DNA from: G965204755 sp965243415
GTDB lineage: Bacteria > Acidobacteriota > Vicinamibacteria > Marinacidobacterales > Marinacidobacteraceae
Length of the DNA: 64,000 nt
Direction of reading: 5' to 3'
NCBI GenBank assembly: GCA_965243415.1
Contig: OZ251549.1
Span: 3,968,001 to 4,032,000 of the forward strand
A model generated the notes under the pieces. It was not told where the DNA came from. It saw nothing but the letters and a program-made list of their open reading frames with translations, and made no database searches. Below, in pieces: positions 1 through 8,063 of the stretch (positions within the stretch are counted from its first letter, which is position 1; each line of letters opens with the position of its first letter). Made by a program: the position numbers and the translations under genes.

Positions 1-1
1 C

Positions 2-928
2 ACGGGCCACTTCGCCTTCGAGATCGAGCCGCAGGGGCGGGGCGGGTATCGGATCCGACGCGAGGAATGCGTCCTCTCGGAACCGGACGGCGCCTCGCGG
101 CACTACCGGACGGTGGACGGGGCGGTTCGTTCGAGCAACATCGCTCGCCCGCCGGTTCCCGGGCCGGGCCGGTTCTACCTGTCCCGGGCCTCCCTGGCGC
201 CGGAGTTCCGGCCGGTCCACGATGCGCTGTCCGGCATGGGTTTCTACAAATTCCACCCGCAGGCCATGCGGAATCCCCGCCGGAGCGATGGCGGGGACCT
301 GCTGGCCCGGGACGGCAGCAACCTCGCCGGCGTCTTCTCCCGACTCGCGGACCGCGACCCGGGGATCGTGGAGCGGATCGGGCATTACCTCGCTGCCGCG
401 GTGGACGGAGTGGAAGGAGTCGAAACCCGCCGGTTCGGCGCCGAGGATCGGCTGGAGTTGCTCCAGCGAACCGGCGCGGCGCAAGAGCTCGCCCGCTTCG
501 AGTCGGCCGCCATGTCGGACGGGACATTGGGCCTTCTGGCCGTACTGACGGGGATCTTCCAGGGAGCCGGGAACCCTGCCGGCCCCCGGCTGATCGCGTT
601 CGAGGAACCGGAGGCCGCCCTCCATCCGCGGGCCGCGGCAGTGTTGGTGGCCAGTCTGCAGGACGCCGCCGAGCGCGCCCAGGTTCTCGTCACCACGCAC
701 AGCGGGGACCTGTTCGACCGCGACGACTTTCCCGAAGCGGAGGTCCTGCCGGTGGCCGCGCGGAACGGCGTCTGCCGGATCGGGCCGATGGACGAAGTAG
801 GCCGTACGGCCGTGGCGGACGGTCTCTACAACATCGGCGAGTTGCTTCGCATGGACCTGCTGGAGCCGGCCGAGGAGCCGTCACCCGCCGGCCGGCCCGA
901 ACTGTTCGATGGCCCGGCGTCGCCCTGA
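2..928 (+). CDS. AAA family ATPase, copy 1 (5' end outside window)
   Basis: The reading frame is open from the first bases of the window, so the N-terminus with the Walker A loop lies outside. What remains (308 codons) matches the intact paralogue at 2123 nearly residue for residue at the start and diverges toward the C-terminus. Visible are a signature-like segment (MSDGTLGLL), a Walker B strand ending in the acidic pair (LIAFEEPEAALHP) and an H-loop (TTHSGDLFD). This layout is that of RecF/SMC-like single-gene ATPases (AAA_21/AAA_15 type) often found in defence or repair loci. The C-terminus reads LLEPAEEPSPAGRPELFDG, which helps to reconstruct the lost end of copy 2. It is followed by an ImmA/IrrE peptidase gene and the second ATPase copy. 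The specific function is not known. Confidence 0.75.
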   Translation, partial: TGHFAFEIEPQGRGGYRIRREECVLSEPDGASRHYRTVDGAVRSSNIARPPVPGPGRFYLSRASLAPEFRPVHDALSGMGFYKFHPQAMRNPRRSDGGDLLARDGSNLAGVFSRLADRDPGIVERIGHYLAAAVDGVEGVETRRFGAEDRLELLQRTGAAQELARFESAAMSDGTLGLLAVLTGIFQGAGNPAGPRLIAFEEPEAALHPRAAAVLVASLQDAAERAQVLVTTHSGDLFDRDDFPEAEVLPVAARNGVCRIGPMDEVGRTAVADGLYNIGELLRMDLLEPAEEPSPAGRPELFDGPASP

Positions 929-1030
929 GCGGATCGCCGGCGAGGCCCCCGGGTGCGCCGCCGCCGTTCTCCGGGCGCTCGGCTGATCCGCACGTCGCCC
1001 TGAGCGGACCGCCGGCGAGGCCCCCGGGTG
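918..1030. repeat. 38-bp direct duplication of the ATPase copy 1 stop region
   Basis: The 38 bases at 918..955, which contain the stop codon of the upstream ATPase gene, recur at 993..1030 with one visible mismatch. The offset is 75 bp. It is the shortest of several gene-end duplications in this window. Confidence 0.8.
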
Positions 1031-1270
1031 AACCGGCTCCGCTTCCCCTTGTCGATCGCTCGATCGTCGGAGCGATCCGCCGGCGTCGGCGCACCGCTCC
1101 CGGACCTCCGGCGATTCCGGCGCCGGGCGGCTCTCCCGCCCTCTTCCAGGAGCGGCGCCTGCCGGACCTGCCGTGGTGACCGGCCCGATGTCCGCTTTCG
1201 CGTCGTTCGGCGCGATCACGGGAGCGGCGAGTCCGGCTCCCTGCTCGGCACGATTCCACTGCGCAGTCTG

Positions 1271-1486
1271 TTGAAGCGGTGCGAGCGGACGATCCTCTTC
1301 GGCCGCCTCTTCTTGCAGGGCCGGTTCCCGGGGAGTATTCTGGTCATCAGCGCCTTGGTTCTCGCCATTCTCGGTGTCGTCAGTCATCGGTCCGTCGAGG
1401 ATGAAGGGACGAAACGAGGCATTCCGGTGTCGAGCGACGAAGCGGCAGACCCCGGCGACATCCGGAAGGAGGAGTCCAATGGGTGA
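1271..1486 (+). CDS. possible small single-pass membrane protein upstream of ImmA/IrrE
   Basis: An open frame runs into the start of the metallopeptidase gene and ends with TGA at 1484..1486, overlapping its ATG (1479) by 8 bp, an arrangement compatible with translational coupling. From a TTG at 1271 it would encode 71 residues with one hydrophobic stretch (SILVISALVLAILGVV) followed by an acidic, charged tail. The start is uncertain: no good ribosome site precedes the TTG, and the frame extends upstream to 1028 with low-complexity Arg/Pro-rich sequence that looks non-coding. ImmA/IrrE peptidases are usually coupled to a DNA-binding partner (XRE type), which this is not. It may be a chance ORF. 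Confidence 0.3.
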   Translation: MKRCERTILFGRLFLQGRFPGSILVISALVLAILGVVSHRSVEDEGTKRGIPVSSDEAADPGDIRKEESNG

Positions 1487-1967
1487 GGAGCCCAACTTCC
1501 TGACCATCATCCCTCGCCACCAGAGGAAGCCGCCGGTTCCCGTCGTGCGGGTCGCCCGCGACCTCGGATTGGAGGTGTACCGGTCCGGCGGCTGGCCGGA
1601 CAGCGTCTCCGGGATGATCCGGAGGGACGCGGAACGAGGCGGGGCGAGCGGCTACGCCATCTTCTCGAACGGAGACCATGCCGTCACGCGACGCCGATTC
1701 ACCATCGCCCACGAGATCGGCCACTTCGTTCTCCACCGTGAGCTCATCGGAGACGGCCTCACGGACGATGCCCTGTACCGGAGTCGCCTGCAGGGCGGCG
1801 ACGAGGCGGCGGCGAATCGCTTCGCGGCCGACCTGCTGATGCCCTGGAACCGGATCCGCGAAGCGGTCGTGGGTGGCATGGACACCGTTGAGAAACTCGC
1901 CGAGGCCTTCAAGGTGTCTCACAGCGCCATGTCGATTCGGCTCGGGGTCCCCTTCGAGACGAAGTAA
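1479..1967 (+). CDS. ImmA/IrrE family metallo-endopeptidase
   Basis: The product is a 162-residue protein with the zinc-peptidase helix IAHEIGHFVLH (HExxH) around residue 78, followed by the ImmA/IrrE pattern of an acidic residue and an N/RFAADLLMP helix (EAAANRFAADLLMP). Members of this family cleave repressor-like partners to switch on mobile-element transfer, DNA-damage responses or toxin-antitoxin modules. I chose ATG 1479 because GGAAGGAGG at about 1463..1472 is an excellent ribosome site; the open frame upstream (from 1374) has none. It sits between two paralogous AAA ATPase genes and overlaps a possible small membrane ORF. No XRE-type partner is visible. The cognate substrate is unknown; one of the ATPases or the small ORF product is a candidate by position only. 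Confidence 0.85.
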   Translation: MGEEPNFLTIIPRHQRKPPVPVVRVARDLGLEVYRSGGWPDSVSGMIRRDAERGGASGYAIFSNGDHAVTRRRFTIAHEIGHFVLHRELIGDGLTDDALYRSRLQGGDEAAANRFAADLLMPWNRIREAVVGGMDTVEKLAEAFKVSHSAMSIRLGVPFETK

Positions 1968-2122
1968 TGACGCGACTTCACGGCAAGCATCTCCGCAGGA
2001 ACCCCGGCGACCGACCCTCGATGCACGGAACCGAACCGTCGCACCGCGTCGGACCCGCAGGGCGGCGCGCTCGTCGCACTCCGTTCGGATTCCGCGGACG
2101 CTGAGGCAAGGGAGAAGATCCG

Positions 2123-3283
2123 GTGGGCACGACTTTCCTCACCCGGGTGGTTCTCCGGAACTACCGGAACATCGCCGCGTGCGAGGTGTCGCCGGGGCCG
2201 CTGACCTTCCTCGTCGGGCCGAACGGGGCGGGCAAGGGCAACTTCCTGGACGCGCTCCGGTTCGTGGCGGATTCCCTGCGGCAGTCGGTGGACGACGCCT
2301 TCCGGGAGCGCGGGGGAGTCGCGATGGTTCCGAGACGGGGAGCCGGGAGCGCCGCCTCGTTCGGCCTGCGGATCGAGTTCGAACTGACCGGACGCACGGG
2401 CCACTTCGCCTTCGAGATCGAGGCAGAGGGGCGTGCCGGGTATCGGATCCGGCGCGAGGAATGCGTCCTCTCGGAACCGGACGGCGCCTCGCGGCACTAC
2501 CGGACGGTGGACGGGGCCGTTCGTTCGAGCAACATCGCCCGCCCACCGGTTCCCGGGCCGGGCCGGTTCTACCTGTCCCGGGCCTCTCTGGCGCCGGAGT
2601 TCCGGCCGGTCCACGACGCGCTGTCCGGCATGGGTTTCTACAACTTCGACCCGCAGGCCATGCGGGAACTCCGCCGGAGCGATGGCGGAGACCTGCTGGC
2701 CCGGGACGGCAGCAACCTCGCCGCCGTGCTCTCCCGACTCGCGGACCGGGACCCGGAGAACTTGGAGCAGATCCGGGAATACCTCGCCATCGTGGTGGAC
2801 GGGGTGGAAGGTGTCCGTACCCGGCGGTTCGGCTCCGAGGATCGGCTCGAGTTGCTTCAGCGAACGGACGCAGCGAACGGGCCCGTTCCCTTCGAGTCAG
2901 TCTCCCTGTCCGACGGGGCGCTCCGCGCTCTGGGCGTCTTCACGGCGCTGTTCCAGGGTGCCGGAGTCCCGGAGGCGCCGCCGGTCATCGGAATCGAGGA
3001 ACCGGAGAGCGTGTTCCATCCTTCGGCGATGGGAGCGCTCCTCGGCAGTCTGCGGGACGCTTCGGCGAGCGCCCAGGTGTTCGTTACCACCCACAGTCCG
3101 GATCTTCTCGACGACAAGTACCTCACCGCTGACGAATTCCTGGCCGTCGCCGCTACGAACGGTCGAGGCAGCGTCGGGCCGATCGACGAAGTCGGCCGAA
3201 CCAGTCTCCGGGATCGCCTCTGCACTGCCGGTGAGTTGCTGCGCCTGGCTCATCTTGGACAGTTTGAAATTGCAAGTAGTTGA
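2123..3283 (+). pseudogene. AAA family ATPase, copy 2, 3' end cut off by IS insertion
   Basis: A GTG start with GGGAGA upstream opens a frame encoding an ABC/RecF-like ATPase: N-terminal strand (FLTRVVLRNYRNIAACE), a P-loop at about residues 31-39 (GPNGAGKGN), signature-like LSDGALRAL, Walker B VIGIEEPE and H-loop TTHSPDLLDD. The P-loop has Gly where Ser/Thr normally contacts Mg-ATP, a visible departure from the family. The native frame ends at 3248, where an IS1634-family element begins; codons from 3249 on (HLGQFEIASS) come from the IS end. Joining 2123..3248 to 5253..5326 restores a 399-residue frame whose C-terminus resembles that of copy 1. The truncated form lacks only about 24 native residues, so it could retain some activity. 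Confidence 0.85.
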
Positions 3284-3326
3284 TGAAAAAGAGGTAAGGA
3301 GCCCCGCAGACCGGGCGTGGCACTAC

Positions 3327-3347
3327 AACCCCGCCGCGGGCGGGGTT
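3327..3347 (-). terminator. hairpin after the left IS transposase gene
   Basis: A perfect 9-bp stem (AACCCCGCC / GGCGGGGTT) with a 3-base loop lies just beyond the transposase stop codon at 3352. It probably ends the transposase transcript. The same hairpin is at 30334..30354 in the other IS copy. Confidence 0.6.
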
Positions 3348-3351
3348 CCCC

Positions 3352-5028
3352 TCAGGCGGCGCTCGGAGTCGGACCGCCTTCCCGGCGCAGCACCGGGGGC
3401 AACCGCAGCCGCAGGCTGTGGAACACCTTCGTGGTGACCCCCACCGCCGCCGTGCGCGCCACGAAACGCTTCCCGTCCTTCTCGATCACCCCTTCGCACA
3501 GGTGGTCGAGGTCCCGGACCACATCGTTCCACTCCGCCTCCACCCCCGCCGCCCCCAGCCGCCGGAACAGCTCGTGTCGCAGCACCAGCGCCAGGAACGA
3601 GCAGAACACATGCCCCCGGATCGCCGCGTCGCTCTGGTGGTAGATCGCCCGCGTCTTCAAGTCCGACTTCGTCTTCCGAAAGGTGTGCTCCACCCGCCAC
3701 AGCTCCTTGTAGCGCAGGGCGGTCTCCGCCGCCGACAGCCCGGCGTTGGAACGCAGCACGAAGATCCCGTCGTACTTCGCCTCGGCCTCCGCCTTCTCTT
3801 CGTCGATCTCGAACCCCCGACCCTCGGGGCGCAGATACCGCGCATAGCCCTTGTTCGCCACCAACTGCTTCGGCCCGCTGCGCAGCTTCTCCCTCAGGTC
3901 CGCCACCATCTTCGCCCGGGCCTCCCGGTCGCGCCGCGCCTGCGTTTCGTTCCGGCACACCAGATACCGACGCTCCCCCTTCTCGTCCCGGAGGACCACC
4001 TCCTTGACGAACAACGGCTCCCGCTCCCGTTCCGTCCCCGGAGGCGGAGGCACCTTCTCCCAGGGCCCCGGATCCGCGATCACCTGATCCCGGATCTCCG
4101 TCACCGTGCGCATCTTCGCCCCCAGCACATACCGCCAGCCGCGCCGCTCCAACTCCTTCATGTTCGCCGCGCTCACCATCCCCCGGTCCGCCACCACGCA
4201 CACCGAACCGATCCCGAAACGCCGGGACAGACGCTCCGCCACCGGAAGCAGGGTGGTCACATCCGCGGTGTTCCCCGGCCACATCTCCGAGCACAACGGC
4301 GTCCCGGTCTGGTCCAGCACCATCCCCAGCACCAGCTGCTTCAACTGCGGACGGTGGTCCTTCGAGTGGCCCCGGCGACCCAACTCCTCCCCGCCGGCTC
4401 CATGGAAGTACAGCGAAGTGGTGTCGAAGAACACCAGGTCCAGCCGGGCGAACAGGCCGCGGCGCGCGGCGAACAGCCGCTCTTCGAGGAGATCCTTCGT
4501 CGTCCGCTCCCGCCCGTCGGGGTCCTTCTCCCCGCAGGGTTCGCCCAGCCAGGCCATCGCCCGGTACAGCTGCCGCAGCGCCGGCGGCGCCAGTCCGGCC
4601 ACCGCGCGGGTGGCGCCCCAGCGCTCCGCCTGCCGGTCCGACCCGGGCGCGAACAACCGATGCAGCACGCTGAAGAACACCACCCGTTCCAGGTCGAAGC
4701 CGAAGCGCCGCCCCGCGGCCAGGGCCGACACCGCTTCCCGGCAGCCGGTCTCTTCCCAGAGGCGGTTGAACACCAGGCCCGGCCCCACGTGGCGCAGATG
4801 GATCTCCGGGTTCTCGGCCCACTCCGCCCGGGCCGCCGAGAGCACCAGCGACTGGTCGCAGTGCCGGGCCAGCGAGGCGGTCAGCCGGTCGAGTTGCCCG
4901 GACTCCCGCAGTTCGTCCAGCCGTCCCAGGGTGCACAGGACATCCTGCTTGACCTTCGGGCCTTCGCGGCGGCTCTCGACGATCTGGAGGTACTGGCGGT
5001 TGCCGCTCTGCTTGATGCGGGGGTACAT
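3352..5028 (-). CDS. IS1634-family transposase (left IS copy)
   Basis: The 558-residue product is a DDE transposase of the IS4-like IS1634 family. The catalytic acids are recognisable in FFDTTSLYF (first Asp), VVADRGMVSAANM (second Asp) and the Y-R-E-K helix YKELWRVEHTFRKTKSDL, with the family's N-terminal region (MYPRIKQSGNRQYLQIVES) intact. The gene is full length with no frameshift, so the element may be active. It differs from the copy at 28654 at one residue that I can see (Asn versus Asp in GLVF-x-RLW). The ATG at 5026..5028 is fixed by the family's N-terminus. Confidence 0.95.
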   Translation of the reverse strand: MYPRIKQSGNRQYLQIVESRREGPKVKQDVLCTLGRLDELRESGQLDRLTASLARHCDQSLVLSAARAEWAENPEIHLRHVGPGLVFNRLWEETGCREAVSALAAGRRFGFDLERVVFFSVLHRLFAPGSDRQAERWGATRAVAGLAPPALRQLYRAMAWLGEPCGEKDPDGRERTTKDLLEERLFAARRGLFARLDLVFFDTTSLYFHGAGGEELGRRGHSKDHRPQLKQLVLGMVLDQTGTPLCSEMWPGNTADVTTLLPVAERLSRRFGIGSVCVVADRGMVSAANMKELERRGWRYVLGAKMRTVTEIRDQVIADPGPWEKVPPPPGTEREREPLFVKEVVLRDEKGERRYLVCRNETQARRDREARAKMVADLREKLRSGPKQLVANKGYARYLRPEGRGFEIDEEKAEAEAKYDGIFVLRSNAGLSAAETALRYKELWRVEHTFRKTKSDLKTRAIYHQSDAAIRGHVFCSFLALVLRHELFRRLGAAGVEAEWNDVVRDLDHLCEGVIEKDGKRFVARTAAVGVTTKVFHSLRLRLPPVLRREGGPTPSAA

Positions 5029-5252
5029 GGAGGGGTTCCGGGCCGGGACAGCACGATCCTACCACACGTCTCACCCGGTATGGCAATGAAATCAATGTGA
5101 TATCGGAGTATCTAAGCGGGTCCGAATCCATAGGCGTGGCACTACACGCCGTTCGGGATCGAGCCTCTGCTCGGACCGAACCCCAACAGTCCCAACGACT
5201 TGCCCTCCGGCAACGCTCCGAAACGCCAAAACACTGTCCAAGATGAGCCTGG

Positions 5253-5326
5253 GTGTGTTCCTGCCGGACCCGAAGGTATTCGAGTTGGAGGTCGGGCGGA
5301 CGCCACTCTTCGACCGGAACACCTGA
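5253..5326 (+). pseudogene. detached 3' end of AAA ATPase copy 2
   Basis: Directly after the right-hand CCTGG duplication, 74 bases complete the reading frame broken at 3248. The rejoined C-terminus reads LLRLGVFLPDPKVFELEV and ends in LFDRNT before a TGA at 5324. It matches the architecture of the copy 1 C-terminus (ending ELFDGPASP), which confirms that this is the original end of the interrupted gene. Confidence 0.9.
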
Positions 5327-5440
5327 GTCGCGCGCCGATCCCCGGCGATCGTCGCGGGACACGGACAAGTCCTCGCCGTTTTCCCGCCGCCACGATCGAT
5401 GGCGTGCGGTTCTACCGGGAGGGCGGCCCGGCGGTCCGGC

Positions 5441-5968
5441 CTACAGCCCCGTCGCCGGCGGGGGGCCGTCGCCGGGGGCGCCGCGGGCGGCCATCCGGCG
5501 GTCGAGGAGGAGCAGGTCGCTGGCGCTGTCGCCGATCATGCGGAGTTGGGCGACGATGTCGGCGGCGGTCTTCTCCTCCTCCACCTGTTCGGTGATGAAC
5601 GCCTGCAGGTGCACCTGCGTCGGGTAGTCGCCTTCCTTCACCGAGAGCGCGTACAACTCGTGGATGAGGTGGCTGACCTGACGCTCGTGGTCGAGCGTGC
5701 TCTGCATGACATCCAGGATGGAGGTGAACTCGACCGGCGGTTCCTTCACCGGAAGCAACAGCGCCCGCCCTTCCCGCTCGAGGACGAAGTCGAACAGGTT
5801 CATCGCGTGGGCGTACTCCTCCTGGCTCTGCATCCGCAGCCAGTGGGCGAACCCGGGCAGGTCCACCGACTCGCACCAGGCGGACATCGAGAGGTAGAGG
5901 TAGGAGGAGTAGAACTCCTCGTTGATGTGCCGGTTCAGGGCTTTCTGGATCGTGTCGCTCAGGACCAT
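5441..5968 (-). CDS. ftnA: bacterial ferritin (non-haem)
   Basis: The product is a 175-residue protein of typical FtnA length. The ferroxidase ligands are visible: Glu in HINEEFYSSYLYLSMS, the E-x-x-H pair in QSQEEYAHAMNL, and the C-terminal ExxExE-type segment FITEQVEEEKTA. It stores iron by oxidising Fe(II) in the centre of a 24-subunit cytoplasmic cage. The ATG at 5966..5968 is preceded by AGGAGG at 8 bases spacing. The gene stands alone, between the IS-interrupted ATPase locus and an amidohydrolase gene on the same strand. The C-terminal tail after LLLLDRRMA is Gly/Pro-rich and not part of the fold. I see no Fur-like palindrome. Confidence 0.95.
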   Translation of the reverse strand: MVLSDTIQKALNRHINEEFYSSYLYLSMSAWCESVDLPGFAHWLRMQSQEEYAHAMNLFDFVLEREGRALLLPVKEPPVEFTSILDVMQSTLDHERQVSHLIHELYALSVKEGDYPTQVHLQAFITEQVEEEKTAADIVAQLRMIGDSASDLLLLDRRMAARGAPGDGPPPATGL

Positions 5969-6134
5969 CGGGGCGCCTCCTGCGGTCGAATGCGCCGAAG
6001 CGGGTGGGTGCGGGAACGGTAAACCATCCGGGCGGGGAACGCGCCGCGCCCGGCCTCTCCGGCGCGACAGCGGGCCGCGCGGTTTGGACCGGCGCCGCCC
6101 GGCAGGCCGCCGCCCGGGGAACCCGTCCGACCGG

Positions 6135-7949
6135 CTACGGCGACGCGCCCTCCGCCTCGAACACCACCCGGCCGCCGACCATCGTCAGGGCCACCGGAAT
6201 CGCGTGGATGCGGTGCGGCGGGGTCTCGAAGAGGTCTCCGGCCAGGACCACCAGGTCGGCGAGACGGCCGGGCGCCAGCATTCCGGCGTCGTCCTCCAGG
6301 CGCACCTGGCGGGCGCTGCCGGCGGTGTAGCCGCGCAGCATCTCCTCCAGGGTCAGCCGCTGGTCGGCAGTGGGCAGCGGGTCGCCGCTCTCCGCTCCCG
6401 GCGCCCGCCGGGTCATCCCGATCTCGATCCCGAAGAGCGGCGCGGTCTCCGGGAAGGCCATCCCGGTGGCCGGGAAGTCGGCGCCGAAGGCGAGGGAGGC
6501 CGCCGCGGCCTGCAGGTCGCGCAGCCGCATCGCCGCGGCGGCGCGTTCCGCCCCCATGAGTTCCGTGTAGAGGCCGAAGGAGCCGTGGAGGTCGTGCGCC
6601 CAGTGCGGCGTGGTCTGGATGGCCACTTCGAGCGGTCGCAGCCGGGCCAGGTCGCTCGGGGCGGCGAGCATCGCGTGGGCGATGGTGACCCGGCTGTCGC
6701 TCTCCGGGACCGCCTCCCGCGCCGCGGCCACCGCGTTCAGCGCTTCCCGGAAGGTCCGGTCGCCGATGGCATGGATATGGGCGTCGAGGTCGGCCGCGCG
6801 CAGCAACTCCAGCAGGCGGGCCAGTTCTGCCTCGGACAGCAGCGTCGCTCCGCGGCCGCCGGCGGCGTACGGTTCGTCGAGCGCCGCGGTCAGGCCCTCG
6901 AAGGTGCCGTCGTTCCCGATCTTCACGGTCTCCAACTCGAGGAGCGGCGAGGCGAATTCGCGCTGCATCCCGAGCACGCTTTCGACGAACTCGGCGGTCG
7001 CTTCGCGGGGGCCGTTCACATAGGCGCTCGACCGGACCCGCAGCGGCAGTCGCCCTTCGCGTTCCAGCCGGGCCAGCGCCGCGAGGGCGTTGCGGGTGAG
7101 TCCGCCGGGAATCCCCGCTTCGAACACGGTGGTGATGCCGAAACTCGAGAGCGCCGGCAGCATCGTCGAGTACGCCGCAACGAAATCGTCCTCGGAACCG
7201 ATGCCGAAGACCGCGAGGAGCGGCCAGAAGGCTTCGCCCTCGACCGCCCAGCCGGTGGGTTCGCCGTCGGCGTCGCGCTGGTGGAAGTGGACGCCGGGGA
7301 TCGGGTCCGGCGTGTCCTTCGTGATCCCGGCGACCTCCAGCGCGCGGCTGTTCAGCCAGGCGCTGTGGGCGTCGAGGGCCAGCAGGAGCACCGGGCGGTC
7401 GGGGACGATCTCGTCCAGGTCGCCGCGCCAGGGGCCGATCACGCCGGCGGCGTTCGGGGCGGTGTTCAGCGCGCTGGGGAACCCGGAGCCGAAGAGGACC
7501 GGCTCGTCGGGATGCGCGGCGGCGTATTCCCGGAGCGCCGCCTGTACTTCGGCGACGGTGCTCGTCCCGATGACGGAGAGCCGCGAGCCGAGGAGGCCGG
7601 CCACCGCCGGGTGGGAATGGCTCTCGATGAATCCGGGGAGCAGCGTCCCGCCGGCGAGGTCCACCCGCCGCGCGCCCGGCTCCGACTGCTCCTCCAACTC
7701 GGCGAGCGGGCCGACCGAGAGGAGGCGGTCGCCGCGCACCAGCACCGCCTCGGGGTCGGGGTTCGCCGGGTCCCCGGTCCAGATGCGCCCGCCGCTGAAC
7801 AGCGTGTCCTGCGCCGCGGGCTCCGCGGGGAAGAGACCCGCGGCGACGACCACCGACGCGGCGGCGAGCGACCGGGCGAGGAAGCCGAAGCGGGCCGGGC
7901 CGCCGGCGTCGGGCGCGAACTCTCGCCGGGTTCGAAGGCCGCCGTTCAT
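6135..7949 (-). CDS. exported amidohydrolase (YtcJ-like, amidohydrolase family 3)
   Basis: The product is a 604-residue metal-dependent hydrolase of the TIM-barrel amidohydrolase superfamily. Metal-ligand motifs in order are HSH in GFIESHSHPA, KIGNDGTFEGLTAAL (the lysine region), HIHAIGDRTF, HAMLAAP and the late Asp in FGADFPATG. The N-terminus has a positively charged stretch and a hydrophobic segment (SLAAASVVVAAGLFPA) ending near an AAQ signal-peptidase site, so the enzyme is probably exported. I chose ATG 7947..7949, with GGAGA upstream, over the longer open frame (to 8030). The substrate cannot be read from sequence; characterised relatives act on amides and N-formyl compounds. It is monocistronic, followed by the ferritin gene about 165 bp away. 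Confidence 0.88.
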   Translation of the reverse strand: MNGGLRTRREFAPDAGGPARFGFLARSLAAASVVVAAGLFPAEPAAQDTLFSGGRIWTGDPANPDPEAVLVRGDRLLSVGPLAELEEQSEPGARRVDLAGGTLLPGFIESHSHPAVAGLLGSRLSVIGTSTVAEVQAALREYAAAHPDEPVLFGSGFPSALNTAPNAAGVIGPWRGDLDEIVPDRPVLLLALDAHSAWLNSRALEVAGITKDTPDPIPGVHFHQRDADGEPTGWAVEGEAFWPLLAVFGIGSEDDFVAAYSTMLPALSSFGITTVFEAGIPGGLTRNALAALARLEREGRLPLRVRSSAYVNGPREATAEFVESVLGMQREFASPLLELETVKIGNDGTFEGLTAALDEPYAAGGRGATLLSEAELARLLELLRAADLDAHIHAIGDRTFREALNAVAAAREAVPESDSRVTIAHAMLAAPSDLARLRPLEVAIQTTPHWAHDLHGSFGLYTELMGAERAAAAMRLRDLQAAAASLAFGADFPATGMAFPETAPLFGIEIGMTRRAPGAESGDPLPTADQRLTLEEMLRGYTAGSARQVRLEDDAGMLAPGRLADLVVLAGDLFETPPHRIHAIPVALTMVGGRVVFEAEGASP

Positions 7950-8063
7950 GGTCTGTCTCCGTTCCGACCGGCGCCGGGGCCCGTCTCCGAGGGTCGGAAT
8001 CGCCGCGCCCCCAAGCGCCGCTCCCGGCAAGCGTAGCGAACGCCGGCCGTTGCGGCAGACGGA

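Larger units (their letters stand above)
3249..5247 (-). mobile_element. IS1634-family insertion sequence, left copy
   Basis: The element is 1999 bp with terminal inverted repeats beginning CTCATCTTGGACAGT at 3249 and ending with the reverse complement at 5247. It is flanked by the 5-bp duplication CCTGG (3244..3248 and 5248..5252), as expected for this family. It carries one DDE transposase gene on the minus strand. Both subterminal regions contain the motif GCGTGGCACTACA in the same orientation (near 3314 and 5136). It interrupts the second AAA ATPase gene. A second copy, inverted and nearly identical, lies at 28435..30432. The near identity and perfect target duplications suggest recent transposition. 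Confidence 0.95.
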
